In this document: piece by piece, positions 1 to 10,585 of the stretch
Numbering within the stretch: the stretch's first letter is position 1
How the letters are laid out: the number at the start of each line of letters is the position of its first letter
Assembly: GCA_022702705.1 (NCBI GenBank)
Contig: CM040423.1
Location: forward strand, 126,408,295 to 126,472,294
DNA: 64,000 bases
Direction: 5' to 3'
Source: Papilionanthe hookeriana x Papilionanthe teres
Lineage: Eukaryota > Streptophyta > Magnoliopsida > Asparagales > Orchidaceae
Program-made: the position numbers and the translations under genes
The notes under the pieces: model-generated
Told to the model about the DNA's origin: nothing
Seen by the model: only the letters and a program-made list of their open reading frames with translations
Database searches by the model: none

Positions 1-3000
1 TTGGCTTGATGAAGAAGATGGAAGGTTTCATTTAGCTTTGTATGTACGTGGAGTTTGTTTCTTTACTACCTCTCTCTTGTTAGAAAGCATGCTAGGGGAA
101 GTGTTAGGCTTAATTTGGAAATGTTTATGTTTCCCTCATGCAAAGTATCTTATGATAAGCAAAGCTGTGAATGTTTGGGGGCTTAGTTCCTGGGCTTCTT
201 GCATTTTGCCCCTTTATGGAAGTATGAAAAGTTTTATTTGAAGGCTATATACATGTGGAGTTTTATTCCTTACTTCTCCTATGTCTTCTTTATCAAACAA
301 AAAATGCATGTTAGGGAAGGTTCAAGCTGATTTAAAGAAAATTTTCATGCTTATCTACATTGGAAATATATTGTGGCTCTACACTTTGATACGTTAGATG
401 CATGGAAATGTTTATCTTAGCTTCATGTTTAGTTTGATTGTAGCCTTGTTATGGCTCATTTTGACCTCATCTAGAGGCTTGGTTGGCATGTTTTAGCTCA
501 TACCCGTGAACCCCGTTTTGGATATATAGTTGCTGCTCTTGCTCTAATGTTTTAAAGAATTTGTCTTGGCTTTATTGGGTTTGGGTTTGAGCACTATGAT
601 GGCTCAGTTTCATTTTGTGGTGAGCCTCTATTTAGGCCTTGTGCTGGATTTGTCTCAGCTTCATATCTAGTTCGGTCTTAGCCTTGCTATAGTTTGAATT
701 TTCGGATTTGTGTTGGAATAAATGTTGGGTTTGTCCAAGATTCATATTTAGCTCGGCTTTAATTCTTATGTTGGCTCAGTTTTATTCCTAGAGTGAGTCC
801 CTACTTTGATTGTGAGCTAGGAATTGCTGCGGTCGATTCTGGACCTATTTTTGATGGCTCGATTTTGAGCTTGTTGGCATTTTTTTTTATTTTAGCTTCA
901 TCTATGGTAGATACTTATTTAGGCCTTGGAGCTGGGTTATTCCTCTAGTCATGGTGGCTCGGGTGAGGCTTTGTTTTGGGTATTACTGGGGTGTGCTGAA
1001 GTTGGATGTTGGGCTCGGTTTTAAACATATGGGAGCTGTGGCATTATCTTTATACTCGGCTTAGTTTCACTTTGTCCAACAACTTGATTTAATTCTCAAA
1101 ATGGCGGTGTTTGGCAAGGTCCCAATTTGATTTTGGAATGTTTGGTGAGCTCTTCGATTGTCTTGCTCGGTAAATTTGGAGTTGGGTTAGAATGTTCTGG
1201 GAGCTTGTACATTCACTTTCTTATGTATAGGAAATTTGGTGATTCTCCTGTTGTTGTGAGCTTGGTCCTGAGCCTAGGGGTGGTTTCGTTGAGGGAATCT
1301 GTGTTTCAAAAGATAAAGAATTAATTTGGAATTGGAAAGCTGGGTTTTAACAGGAGCCTGGGAGTTTTATGTGGGTTTTCCCCGAGTATTTTCTTTTCCG
1401 TTTGATTTACGAGGATTTAAACGATTTTCGAGTTTCGTTTTCTTCTTTTATATTTGAACGGAAAGGACACCCTCTTTGGGTCGATCCAATTGTACCTAAG
1501 CGAGAAAGTAACACTCTCAGGGTCGATTCCGGGAGCATGGATTTTTCTTTCAATGTTTATTATTACATGTTTAGGAGAGTTTTAGATTAACTCGCCTGTC
1601 AAACTAATCCGTCAAATTCGAGGGTGATTTAGTCATCTATTCCCCTCCTTGTTGCTTGACACGTTTTCCCCGCTCCACTCGGAGTTTTGTTTTGTTTTGT
1701 TTTGTTTTGGGGCAATGATGGCGATGATGCTAAAGGCATGCCAGTGATAGAGTAGATTGATATCCCACCCTATGACATTAGGACTCGCTCCAGGGCCCCG
1801 ATGAACTGTAGGATGACGGAATCATTCACCGCTATAAGGCAAGCGGGGCACCCGTACCTCCTTAGGATTGCTAGTGACCCTATACCCGACGAAATGATCA
1901 ACTTGTGGACAATCCCAATTTTTAAAATCTGATATGAATGGATACTATTTCACTACAAACAAATATTTGTAAACTCTCTTTTGTATGCCTGAAAACCACA
2001 TGCATGCTAAAAATTTAAATTTTAAAATCATATTATAAAACTTGGTTGTCCACTTGCTGATTATCAGTTTTGGGTTGAGGAACACCCTCCTGAGTTAGGT
2101 TTAGTAGGACACACCTCTAGTTGAGTAGCTGGCTCTATACATGCGGGTGACCGAGTAGCCTTCGACGACCCTTCGAGCAGTACTACACAGTTCTGAGCCT
2201 AGCCCCGACCCGAGTGCTTGCGGTTTTCTTTGGATTTTCGTATGATTTTGATGAAGCACTCGTGGTCCTTTCTTCGGGACTTTCCCGAGGTTTTGAAGAT
2301 TTTATTTTGATTTTCGTTTAATTTCTATGAGAATTTCTACCGTGAGTCATTCACCGTCCCTTTTTTGAGTTTTTTGGACGATGTTTCTGCTTGGTTTTCA
2401 CTCGTGTGACACACTCCGACTCGCTGTATTTAAGGAAATAAAGGACCTCCCAGGTATACAGGTTTGTTTATATTTGCAGCGTGTTTTTTTTCTTATCTTC
2501 TACTGCATGCTTTACTGTTTAGCACGTCGTACCATACTCTGTTGCATGTTTTACTGTTTTCCTGTGCTACATACCCTGCTATACACTGTACAACATTTAA
2601 ACATACTGGCATAGGATGTTTAGAAGAACTCAACCATAGGGCCACCTGATTTGATATTATGACTTGCCACCTTAGAAAACTTAACCTCTTCACGGCAAGG
2701 AGCTTGGAGCTATCGGTGGGCAGCACGGCCATCTTCAACAACAAAACATGTCTTCACCAACTAAACCATTCCTTAGTGATTAAACAACAATCCATAGGAT
2801 TTTGAGGTTGTTCGCCTAGTGCGACATAAATCCTCAACCTCTTGTTGGGCCTTTGTATAGCTCTGCTGTACAATATAAGCCCCGACTCGTTTTAGGATTC
2901 CGAGGTTGTTGTTCGTTACTACCTAAATCCTCACATCTTCTAGGCTATTCGTGTAATCATTTCACACGAATGTAAGCCCTAATTAAATAAAATTGGCAGG

Positions 3001-3633
3001 ATGAAACAATTAAATAATATCTCCTCTAAATCGAAGCCAAATCATAGGATAGCTTGGGAAGTCACCGAGGTTCGCCTCCGGATCTCTGATATCCTCGAGT
3101 CTTTCTTCCTTTGGATCCTACAATAAAATATTCTAGATTTGAGCCAGTCCCCTTTCACACCTCTTTGTCCAATTACATTGAAAAGTCCTTTCCTTTTGAT
3201 CTCCTTGAAGATAATATTTCCTGATTTTTATCAAGAGTTTTCTTAAGTGATTTCGGTCATTTAAGATGTAATTAACTATAGGGGCTTGCCCTTATAGGAA
3301 GCATTTCCGAACCCAGCTTAAAATAAACCCTATTTAATTCTTCATATTAAATAGGGGAACTTGTCGGCAAATAAAATGGTTTCGCAGACCAAACGGACGT
3401 CATATATTTCTTAGTTTATTTGATCGAGCCTCACCTCAAGTTTTGTGTTTGTCTTTCGGGATAAATGCATGACTTGAGGTGTAGCACTCTTTCATTTAAA
3501 ATATGAAAAATATGGGGTCAGTTTGATTTAATATTTCTTTTATTGAAGGATCCTTCCGAAGCTGGCGACGGGATTTCGATTCCGGCGACCGACAGCTTCT
3601 TACGGGCACTTCACACCCAAAATAACGCCGACA
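1..3633 (+). repeat. Element A 5' LTR (left end outside window)
   Basis: From about 831 onward this sequence is repeated nearly base for base at 10968-13759. It ends in CA at 3633, just before the primer-binding site, as a 5' LTR should. Positions 1-830 have no counterpart in the 3' LTR but have the same T/G-rich style and internal near-repeats (compare about 633 with 914), so I read them as LTR sequence lost from the 3' copy. Short open frames here (for example 38-241, 1127-1324, 2381-2614) occur twice because the LTR does; they show no protein family and are not genes. Confidence 0.85.
2446..2462 (+). promoter_or_regulatory. Splice-donor-like site in element A 5' LTR
   Basis: CCTCCCAG|GTATAC fits a plant 5' splice site, with the cut after 2453. 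The same sequence recurs in the 3' LTR (cut after 12578), and the diverged LTR of element B has GTCCAG|GTACGC at the corresponding place (cut after 50923). Retention of CCAG|GTA in diverged LTRs suggests a function. Use as a leader donor is inference. Confidence 0.4.
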
Positions 3634-4203
3634 GCTCCTGGCGACTCCGCTGGGGATTTGCTTCTCTCTCCATTCAAATCAGGAAATCTTATCTTCATAC
3701 ATCGGTAATGTGTCCATATCCCTTATGGACCAAATTACCCTTCTTCCATTGACATGCTTTACCTATTTCTTTCTTGGGATAGCACGGTCAACTCTTTTGG
3801 ACTTTAGGACCGTCTGTTCATTCACCTTTGAACAGAGAGGTTCAGGAGGCCATTAAGGACTTTTTGATCTTTGTGTGGGGTCGGACCCCCAATAGGTGTG
3901 TCGGTGGACTAGTTCCACCCGGGCATTGTGTGTTGTGAAGTTGGTCCAGCACTGGGTCCTAAACTTCGCACTTTCTTCTCCTTTGGGTTTGTTTAGCTTC
4001 TTGTGAATCAAACCATCTTGCATCCTTTCACGCTTGTTAACTTGCTAATTGCAACTCTTCGATGCTTTAATCACGAATAAATAACAAATTTGAAAAAATA
4101 AAATAATATAGGATGCCCAGTTCATAAGACAAGTGCGTCAACTTGAGTACTTCTGTCGAAACCGCAAGGCACGGGACATCGCTGACTTTCGGAAATTCTT
4201 CAA
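3634..4203 (+). other. 5' leader of element A
   Basis: Untranslated leader between the LTR and ORF1. It contains an 18-base segment (3883-3900) complementary at 17 of 18 positions to 10565-10582, just before the 3' LTR. Fragment E carries a related leader on the - strand (about 16140-16450). No coding content seen. Confidence 0.6.
3639..3656 (+). other. Primer-binding site of element A
   Basis: TGGCGACTCCGCTGGGGA lies five bases after the 5' LTR. It starts with the TGG expected of a site complementary to a tRNA 3' CCA end. From memory, PBSs of this type in Tat/Ogre elements pair with tRNA-Arg; I did not align a tRNA. A decayed version, TGGAGACTCTGTTGTGGA, is on the - strand at 16452-16469 in fragment E. 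Confidence 0.75.
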
Positions 4204-4803
4204 ATGACAGGGACAATGTCTTCGCCAAAGTTGATCTTTTCTTTTGCCTCTGGAATGGAGTTCGCTGTCAACAGGGATGAACTGCCTGACTTGGCAATTA
4301 TTAAATTTGGACAAGGGTTTGATGATATTGGTGTTAAGTTCGGTAAAGTTGCCGTTACGGTAATGAAGTTCGAAACAGATAAGTCCGTGCATCCTATCGT
4401 AGAGTTTGACTTGGAATCTGCCAAAGAGTTCTCCCCTTCAAAGGTGTTGGTTGAAAAGAGCTCTTCTACTACTGAAAATACTGTCGTTGAGAATTCTCCG
4501 AGAGCAATTTTTGCCCCTACTACCGGATTCACGGTCACCGCGCCAGCTGTTTTGCAGAGTAAGGGAAAAGAGATTCTATATGAGGAAAAGTCAGTCGACG
4601 CTTATACCCCACCATTTTCTGGATTCGAAATTGGGTCTAATTCAAGGACTATGCTACTGATGAAGGCACAGGAAAGGAGGCGCAACCAGGAAGTTTTGAA
4701 AACCAAACAACCTCGACAATTCCGCCAACAACAGACACAACGATATGGCCAATCTAGCCAAAAACTACATCAGCCAGGATCACACCAAACAAGGAATAAA
4801 TAG
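4204..4803 (+). CDS. ORF1 of element A, in frame with gag
   Basis: A 199-codon open frame starting at ATG 4204, in the position of the extra 5' ORF known from Ogre-type elements, whose function is unknown. Residues about 7-50 form a short hydrophobic domain (pattern L-I-F-S-F-A-S-G-M-E-F-A-V-N) that can be matched to the N terminus of the ALKBH ORF in elements B and C and to fragment E at 15731-15928. The last 45 residues are basic and glutamine-rich and resemble the tail of gag. The stop TAG at 4801 is followed at once by ATG 4804 in the same frame, so ORF1 and Gag may once have been one protein; a single C-to-T change would create that stop. No signal peptide, membrane segment or catalytic motif seen. 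Confidence 0.7.
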   Translation: MTGTMSSPKLIFSFASGMEFAVNRDELPDLAIIKFGQGFDDIGVKFGKVAVTVMKFETDKSVHPIVEFDLESAKEFSPSKVLVEKSSSTTENTVVENSPRAIFAPTTGFTVTAPAVLQSKGKEILYEEKSVDAYTPPFSGFEIGSNSRTMLLMKAQERRRNQEVLKTKQPRQFRQQQTQRYGQSSQKLHQPGSHQTRNK

Positions 4804-6345
4804 ATGTCCATTGCAGAATGACAGGAAGTGCAGTATTCCTTCAAGGAGGAAACCGTGTCGAAGATGTTCCACGACCTACTGATAGAACCAGAATTCAGAC
4901 GTCTAAAGCTGAAAAAGCCAGAGGAAGCTAACATGAAAGATCATCCTCAATACTGCCCATACCACCAGTTACTTGGCCACACGTTAGAAAATTGCTTTGT
5001 TTTCAAGGATTGGCTTGAAGAGAATTTCAGAAGTGGAAATGTGATACTCCTGAAAGAATATTTAAAAGAACCTGAAGAAGATTCTGTAAATATAGTTTCA
5101 GATTATTCAATCGACTCCTACATGACGCCGGTGCTCGGGGAAATAATTGATGTTTCTCGAAAAGTTTCAGTTGATCTTAAAATTCTCAGAGGAAATTCGA
5201 TTGAGTTTGCCTTGGAAAAGCTTCGAGTTGACATTGCACAACTATCTAAAGTTCAGAAAGGAGATATCGAAGATGAAGATTACAACATAGCAGATTACAT
5301 GGAAAGTGAATTTGCAGAAATCAATGTCATCGAGACCCGAGCCATGTTAGCTGCGAGTGACACTCCTCTTCATGAGGAGAACGCCGCAGATGAGTGGCAG
5401 AGGGCCATCCAGCAGAGGGATGAACAGATCAGTTGTCTTAAAAAGAAAACTGAAGAATTGACAACCGCCATGATTGCAATGCAAAGACAATTACAATTAC
5501 CGCAGACAACACCTCCAGAAACAAACCAACCAGAAACCATTAGTGATGCAGATAAAAGAAGAGAGTTCACCTCTGATGAACAACCGAAAGATTATGCTCG
5601 GAGCGTCATACTAGAAAGGGAATTTAAACAAATGGTAGAACAAGTTCGGGAGGCCATAACCCAGTCTAAGAGTGGTGCATTGATTTTAAAGGGTAGACCT
5701 TACCCAGAGGAATTCGATGACGTACCCTATCCTAAGGGTTATGTGTCACCAAACTTCAAGATATTTGACGAGTCTGGAAATCCCAGACAGCACATAGTAC
5801 ATTTCTGAGTCAGTTGTAGCAACACCGGAGGTAACGAAGCATTACTTTGTCATCAGTTTGTCAGCAGTTTGTCAGGGATAGCATTTAATTGGTATGCCGA
5901 ATTTCCTAACAGATCAGTGAAGACATTCAATGAGTTAGAACTGTTGTTCGTACAAAAATTTGCCGGAGCACAATATCATGTTTCTATTGGAGATCTCGTG
6001 ATAGAAAGACAAAAGCCTAACGAGACTTTAGTTGATTATATCTTGAGGTGGAGAAACCATAGCATGAAGTGTAAACCTCAGCTACAGGAACATCATGCGA
6101 TTGAGATCTTGCTCAAAAGCATCCATGGGCCAATAGCTTTCATGCTCAAGGGACTCACCATCAAGTCTTTCAAGAAATTACTCAGCAAAGCCAACAATCT
6201 GCAAGAAGAAATCAAACATATGGATTCTTATGAGAAGACCGAGAAGTCTAGGATAACTAAGACAGATGAAAGGAAATCTGGAACAGTTATAGTGGTTAAC
6301 AGGGGAAAGCGACAGTTGCAAATACAGGCCGAACAACCTCAATAG
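4804..6345 (+). pseudogene. gag: Gag of element A (two internal stops)
   Basis: Structural Gag of the Tat/Ogre type, which would form virus-like particles and package the RNA. In order: a CPYH-x4-GHT-x3-C zinc-knuckle-like segment near 4957-5010, an acidic linker, a coiled coil near 5390-5500, the motif KGRPYPEEFDDVPYPKG near 5690-5745, then the retrotransposon-gag core from about 5869 (SGIAFNWYAEF ... LVDYILRWRNHSMKC) to 6345. TGA stops at about 4819 and 5806 lie in an otherwise continuous frame, and both are one C-to-T step from CGA; element C has an arginine codon at the second site. The CPYH segment before the coiled coil is unusual, because in C it occurs only after the gag core. Confidence 0.85.
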
Positions 6346-6684
6346 ACCTTCCGACGTCCTCGTCAGAATATGCAGCAATCATCTCAGCAGAGACCTTACC
6401 AGACATACAAAGGATAAATTTCAACAATACCCCACAGAATGTACTCTTTTAAAGATGAAGCCGCAAAAAAGATGTTCCGCAGTTTGATCAAGAATCTCGA
6501 GTTTAGGTTGCCTAAATCAAAGAAGCCTGACGAGGTCAACAGGAAAGGACAACTGAGATATTGTCCATACCACAGGTTCACTGGACACACCATAGAAGAC
6601 TGTTGCAGTTTCAAAGACTTGCTCGAAGAAAATTTCAAGAATGGGAAAGTAACAATCCCCGATGAATATTTGAAAAGAACTTGA
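6346..6684 (+). pseudogene. gag: Gag C-terminal CPYH domain of element A
   Basis: The same frame as ORF1-Gag continues past TAG at 6343 and TAA at about 6415. It encodes a glutamine-rich stretch and then a domain beginning MYSFKDEAAKKMF that contains CPYHRFTGHTIEDCC, ending at TGA 6682. Element C has this domain at the same place, after the gag core (60611-60820), so this is the ancestral position. The spacing of Cys and His suggests metal binding and a nucleocapsid-like role; that is inference. Segment 4690-5080 is a second, diverged copy of this part. Confidence 0.75.
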
Positions 6685-8442
6685 AGAGGTTCTATTAATA
6701 TGATTTCGGTCGATTTGTTTGTTCTAGCCTATTCCTACGCAACTGCCAATGAATGAAATGCCTCTTGACTACTATTGTACTACTTTTGTTGCTTAGCATG
6801 ATTAGTATTAATCTATACCATCCCTTCTATCGCAATGAATGAAAGAAAATGGAGTTTGTTTTTGTCCAGAATTGTTCAATATTTGGAAAGCTCAAATTTG
6901 GATATTTTGCTAAGAATATGACTTCAGGGAAGAATGAAATTAATGCCCTAATAACTGATTTATTTACTTTAAGGAATTCGAACTGGGTCCTAAGTGTATC
7001 TCAAAATGAAGCAGTGTGCTTGAAATACGAGTAATTAATTATGGATATCAAGGGCCTTTTAATTTTCTGCCATGTGGCTGGGTCCAGACTTTCGATAAGT
7101 TATAATATCCCAGGATTCATATTAAGAAACATTTCAGAATTATTAATTGGGGGAGTTTTGACATTCAAAATCTTTAACAGAAATATGTCTTGCCAGATAC
7201 AGTAATTCTCAGAAAACAAAAGGAGCAATAAAAAAAAAGTGTTCCTGAGGAGAAGCTTGAGGTGAGCACACAATCAAAAATTGGTGTCTCAATTTAGGAA
7301 TTCAAAATCTTTAACAAGTGCTCCACCAGATATAGTAATCCTCAATAAAAAAAAGAAAAAGAGTGAAAAGCTCAATAAAAAAAAAGAAAGATAAGGAAAA
7401 AGAAAAAGAGAATGCTCCTTGAGAAGAAGCTTGAGGCAAACATATAATCAAAAATTGGTGTCTTAATCTTCCCCCGATTAATGAAACTTGAAAGGCAACC
7501 TTAAGAAGTTTCCTCTGATATTATGCTTTGGAGAGAGTCAAGTGATTCTACGCCTTTTGGTTGGTCATTAATTGGCTCAGAAATATCTTCGGACAATGAA
7601 AAATATTTTGATCACATGACCAGAAATTCTGAAACCTGCTTAGGCCCAGAAAGAAAGAATTAAAGGAATGATGATGATATTAGCAATTAATGGAAATTCG
7701 ACCCTGAAGTCGTATCTTTCAGTGTCCAGCAAATATAACTCCAACTTCAACTCGAAGAACGTCAGAAAGATTTTTCGAAGACAACTTCAGCAACCCCTAC
7801 GGAATCTGCAACAAATCAATTGATGACTACTACAAAAAAAGCTGCAAAATTGTGGCCACTTCAGTTGTGGCCTCCTTAGAGATAACGCACCTTTATAGGT
7901 ACTTGAAAGAATATAATTCCGATAGCACGTTAAAGAGTGAGTTATTTTTCAAGCACTGGTTCTTAGTCAGTGGATGATACCTCAAGAAGCACTATGCCTT
8001 GTGTTTCAAAAGACAAAGACTCGTTCTTAGAGCTCAGATGACGCGTCTGTCTAAAACTGGGTCCAAATCCTAAAAAAAATACAAAAAAATAAAATTCAAC
8101 ATTTAAACAAAATAAAAAAAATTCTTCTTGAAAAAATTCTTTTTCAAAAATCTCTTCACAGACTTTTCAGCAAACTTCTGCACTGTACAAGTTTCACGAA
8201 TTTCTCCCAAATTTAAGTACCAAATTTCAAATCTGAATTCTCCAGTCTGAGACTGTGAATGATATCCCTTCAATTCTCTGTCGTTTGAGAAAGGATCAGC
8301 TGATTCTATTAACATGAAGCTGCGAGTTTCGATTGGTTCTGTTGGCGTGGAATCACATCCTTTCCCAAACAAGATCCTTTTCGATCAACTCTTCGAGTGG
8401 GATATGAAACTCCCTCATATTCCCTCTTGATCTCCTTCGATA
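6685..8442 (+). other. Non-coding 3' region of element A
   Basis: Starts right after Gag where protease-pol would be in an autonomous relative. It holds two tandem copies of an A-rich module (7163-7470, listed separately) preceded by a PPT-like TTGGGGGAG near 7147, a remnant like the post-integrase spacer of B near 8030-8110, and a stretch near 8230-8360 that matches the 3' UTR of B near 44510-44620. No pol motif was found in any frame. Confidence 0.55.
7163..7470 (+). repeat. Tandem pair of A-rich stem modules, shared with Athila 3' region
   Basis: Two copies (7163-7290, 7301-7470) share the order TTCAAAATCTTTAACA, CCAGATA(T/C)AGTAAT(C/T)CTCA, an A-rich stretch, GA(G/A)(G/A)AGAAGCTTGAGG and ATCAAAAATTGGTGTCT. 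A third copy is in the Athila element at 28382-28575. CCTCA on the left and TGAGG on the right can pair around the A-rich loop. Confidence 0.65.
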
Positions 8443-10080
8443 TTTTAGAGGTAGAGGATCTCAGCATCCGATACCGCATTGCTTTGCAATGATTCTCATG
8501 ATATTTTAGAGGTAGAGGATCTCAGCATCTGATACCACATTGCTCTGCAATGATTCTCACGATATTTAAGAGGTAGAGGATCCCAGTATCCAATACCGCA
8601 TTGCTCTGCAATGACTCTTATATTTTAGAGCTAGAGGATCCCAACATCCGATACCGCATTGCTTTGCAATGATTTCCTGATATCTTTTAGAGGTGGAGGA
8701 TCCCAGCATCCGATACCGCATTGCTTTGCAATGATTTCCTGATATATTTTAGAGGTAGAGGATCCCAGTATCCGATACCGCATTGCTTTGCAATGATCTC
8801 CTTATATATTTTAGAGGTAGAGGATCGCAGCATCCGATACCGCGTTGCTTTGCAATGATCTCCTTATATATTTTAGAGGTAGAGGATCCCAGTATCCGAT
8901 ACCACATTGCTTTGCAATGATCTCCTTATATATTTTAGAGGTAGAGGATCCCAGTATCCGATACCGCATTGCTTTGCAATGATCTCCTGATATATTTTAG
9001 AGGTAGAGGATCCCAGTATCCAATACCACATTTCCTTGCAATGATCTCCTTATATATTTTAGAGGTAGAGGATCCCAGTATCCGATACCGCATTGCTTTG
9101 CAATGATCTCCTTATATATTTTAGAGGTTGAGGATCTCAGCATCCGATACCGCATTGCTTTGCAATGATCTCCTTATATATTTTAGAGGTTAAGGATCCC
9201 AGCATCCGATACCGCATTGCTCTGCAATGTTCTCCTGATATATTTTAGAGGTAGAGGATCTCAGCATCTGATACCGCATTGCTTTGCAAGGATTCTCAGA
9301 ATATTTTAGAGGTAGAGGATCTCAGCATCCGATACCGCATTTCTCTGCAATGATTTTCACGATATTTTAGAGGTAGAGGATCCCAGTATCCAATACCGCA
9401 TTGCTTTGCAATGACTCTTATATTTTAGAGGTAGAGGATCCCAGCATCCGATACCGCATTGCTTTGCAATGATATCCTGATATCTTTTAGAGGTGGAGGA
9501 TCCCAACATCCGCTACCGCATTATCTTTGCGATGATTTCCTGATATATTTTAGAGGTGGAGGATCCCAGTATCCGATATCGCATTGCTTAGCAAAGATTC
9601 TTACGATATTTTAGAGGTAGAGGATTCCAGTATCCGATACCGCATTGCTCTGCAATGATCTCCTGATATATTTTAGAGGTAGAGGATCTCAGCATCCGGT
9701 ACCGCATTGCTTTGCAATGATCTCCCGATATATTTTAGAGATAGAGGATCCCAGTATCCAATACCGCATTGCTCTGCATTGACTCTTATATTTTAGAGGT
9801 AGAGGATCCCAGCATCCGATACTGCATTGCTTTGCAATGATTTCCTGATATCTTTTAGAGGTGAATGATCCCAGCATCCGATATCGCATTTCTTTGCAAT
9901 GACTTTCTGATATATTTTAGAGGTAGAGGATCCCAGTATCCGATATCGCATTGCTTTGCAATGATTCTTACGATATTTTAGAGGTGGATGATCTCAGCAT
10001 CCGATACCGCATTGCTTTGCAATGATTCTCCACGATATTCTAGAGGATGAGGATTTCATATCCGATTCTGCGTTGCTTTA
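8443..10080 (+). repeat. 61-bp hairpin satellite in element A 3' region
   Basis: About 27 head-to-tail units of 57-62 bp (mean about 61). A typical unit reads TTTTAGAGGTAGAGGATCCC, AGTATCCGATACCG, CATTGCTTTGCAATG, then a short AT-rich link. CATTGC-N3-GCAATG is a perfect 6-bp inverted repeat in most units. Units drift gradually and the last two are degenerate. Tandem arrays in the 3' UTR are known for Tat/Ogre-type elements and can seed genomic satellites. Confidence 0.95.
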
Positions 10081-10585
10081 GGAGCCCCTCCTATTGCAAT
10101 CTTTCAACGATATTTCTGAGGTTTAGGGAATAAGCCCTTCGATTAATCCAAGGCATCCTATCCCAATCTTTCGAGATCGGTATAAGACCCCCTTAAATGG
10201 AACATGGCATCCTTTCTTTTCCTTCCACCACAAATTTCATCTATATTTCGATCCACACCTCGGGATCAATACCTGATATTATTTCCCATTCTCGATACGC
10301 ATTTGAAATTTGATAACACCAATTCCACTCTCCAATCCTCAGCGAGGGTTTCTACTCCTCGATTTTGATTGAATATCGACTTTTTCTTTCCTCAGCGAGA
10401 GTTCTGGAATCTTCAGTTTTGGAGATTTACCTGTCATTCCCCAGCGGAAACCTTCGTCACTCTTTCTTTGTTTCGTTCCGAGTTTCTTAGCTTGGAACGT
10501 CTGTGTTGGTTTTGTTGATCTCATCGGTCAACGCCAATACGCTCGGTGTGCTCGCCCAGCACACCACACCTATTGTGGGTCCATT
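10081..10585 (+). other. Pre-LTR segment of element A
   Basis: Non-coding. It contains three short near-repeats of CCTCAGCGAGAGTTCTG type (about 10340-10460), one also present upstream of the LTR region of B near 45860. It ends with CACACCTATTGTGGGTCC (10565-10582), complementary to the leader. No clear polypurine tract is visible next to the LTR. Confidence 0.5.

Noticed and set aside
38..241. Small open frame at the left edge
   Set aside because: Starts on TTG, lies in LTR sequence and matches nothing recognisable.
2381..2649. Cys/Phe-rich open frame in the element A LTR, repeated at 12506-12774
   Set aside because: The duplication follows from the LTR pair. No signal peptide logic, family or start context supports translation.
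9689..9889. 66-codon reverse frame inside the 61-bp satellite
   Set aside because: Repeat-derived translation with no start context; same reasoning as for the other array.
8443..10080. CRISPR-like look of regular repeats
   Set aside because: Units are contiguous and fully repetitive with no unique spacers, drift gradually, and lie in a plant retrotransposon 3' region.
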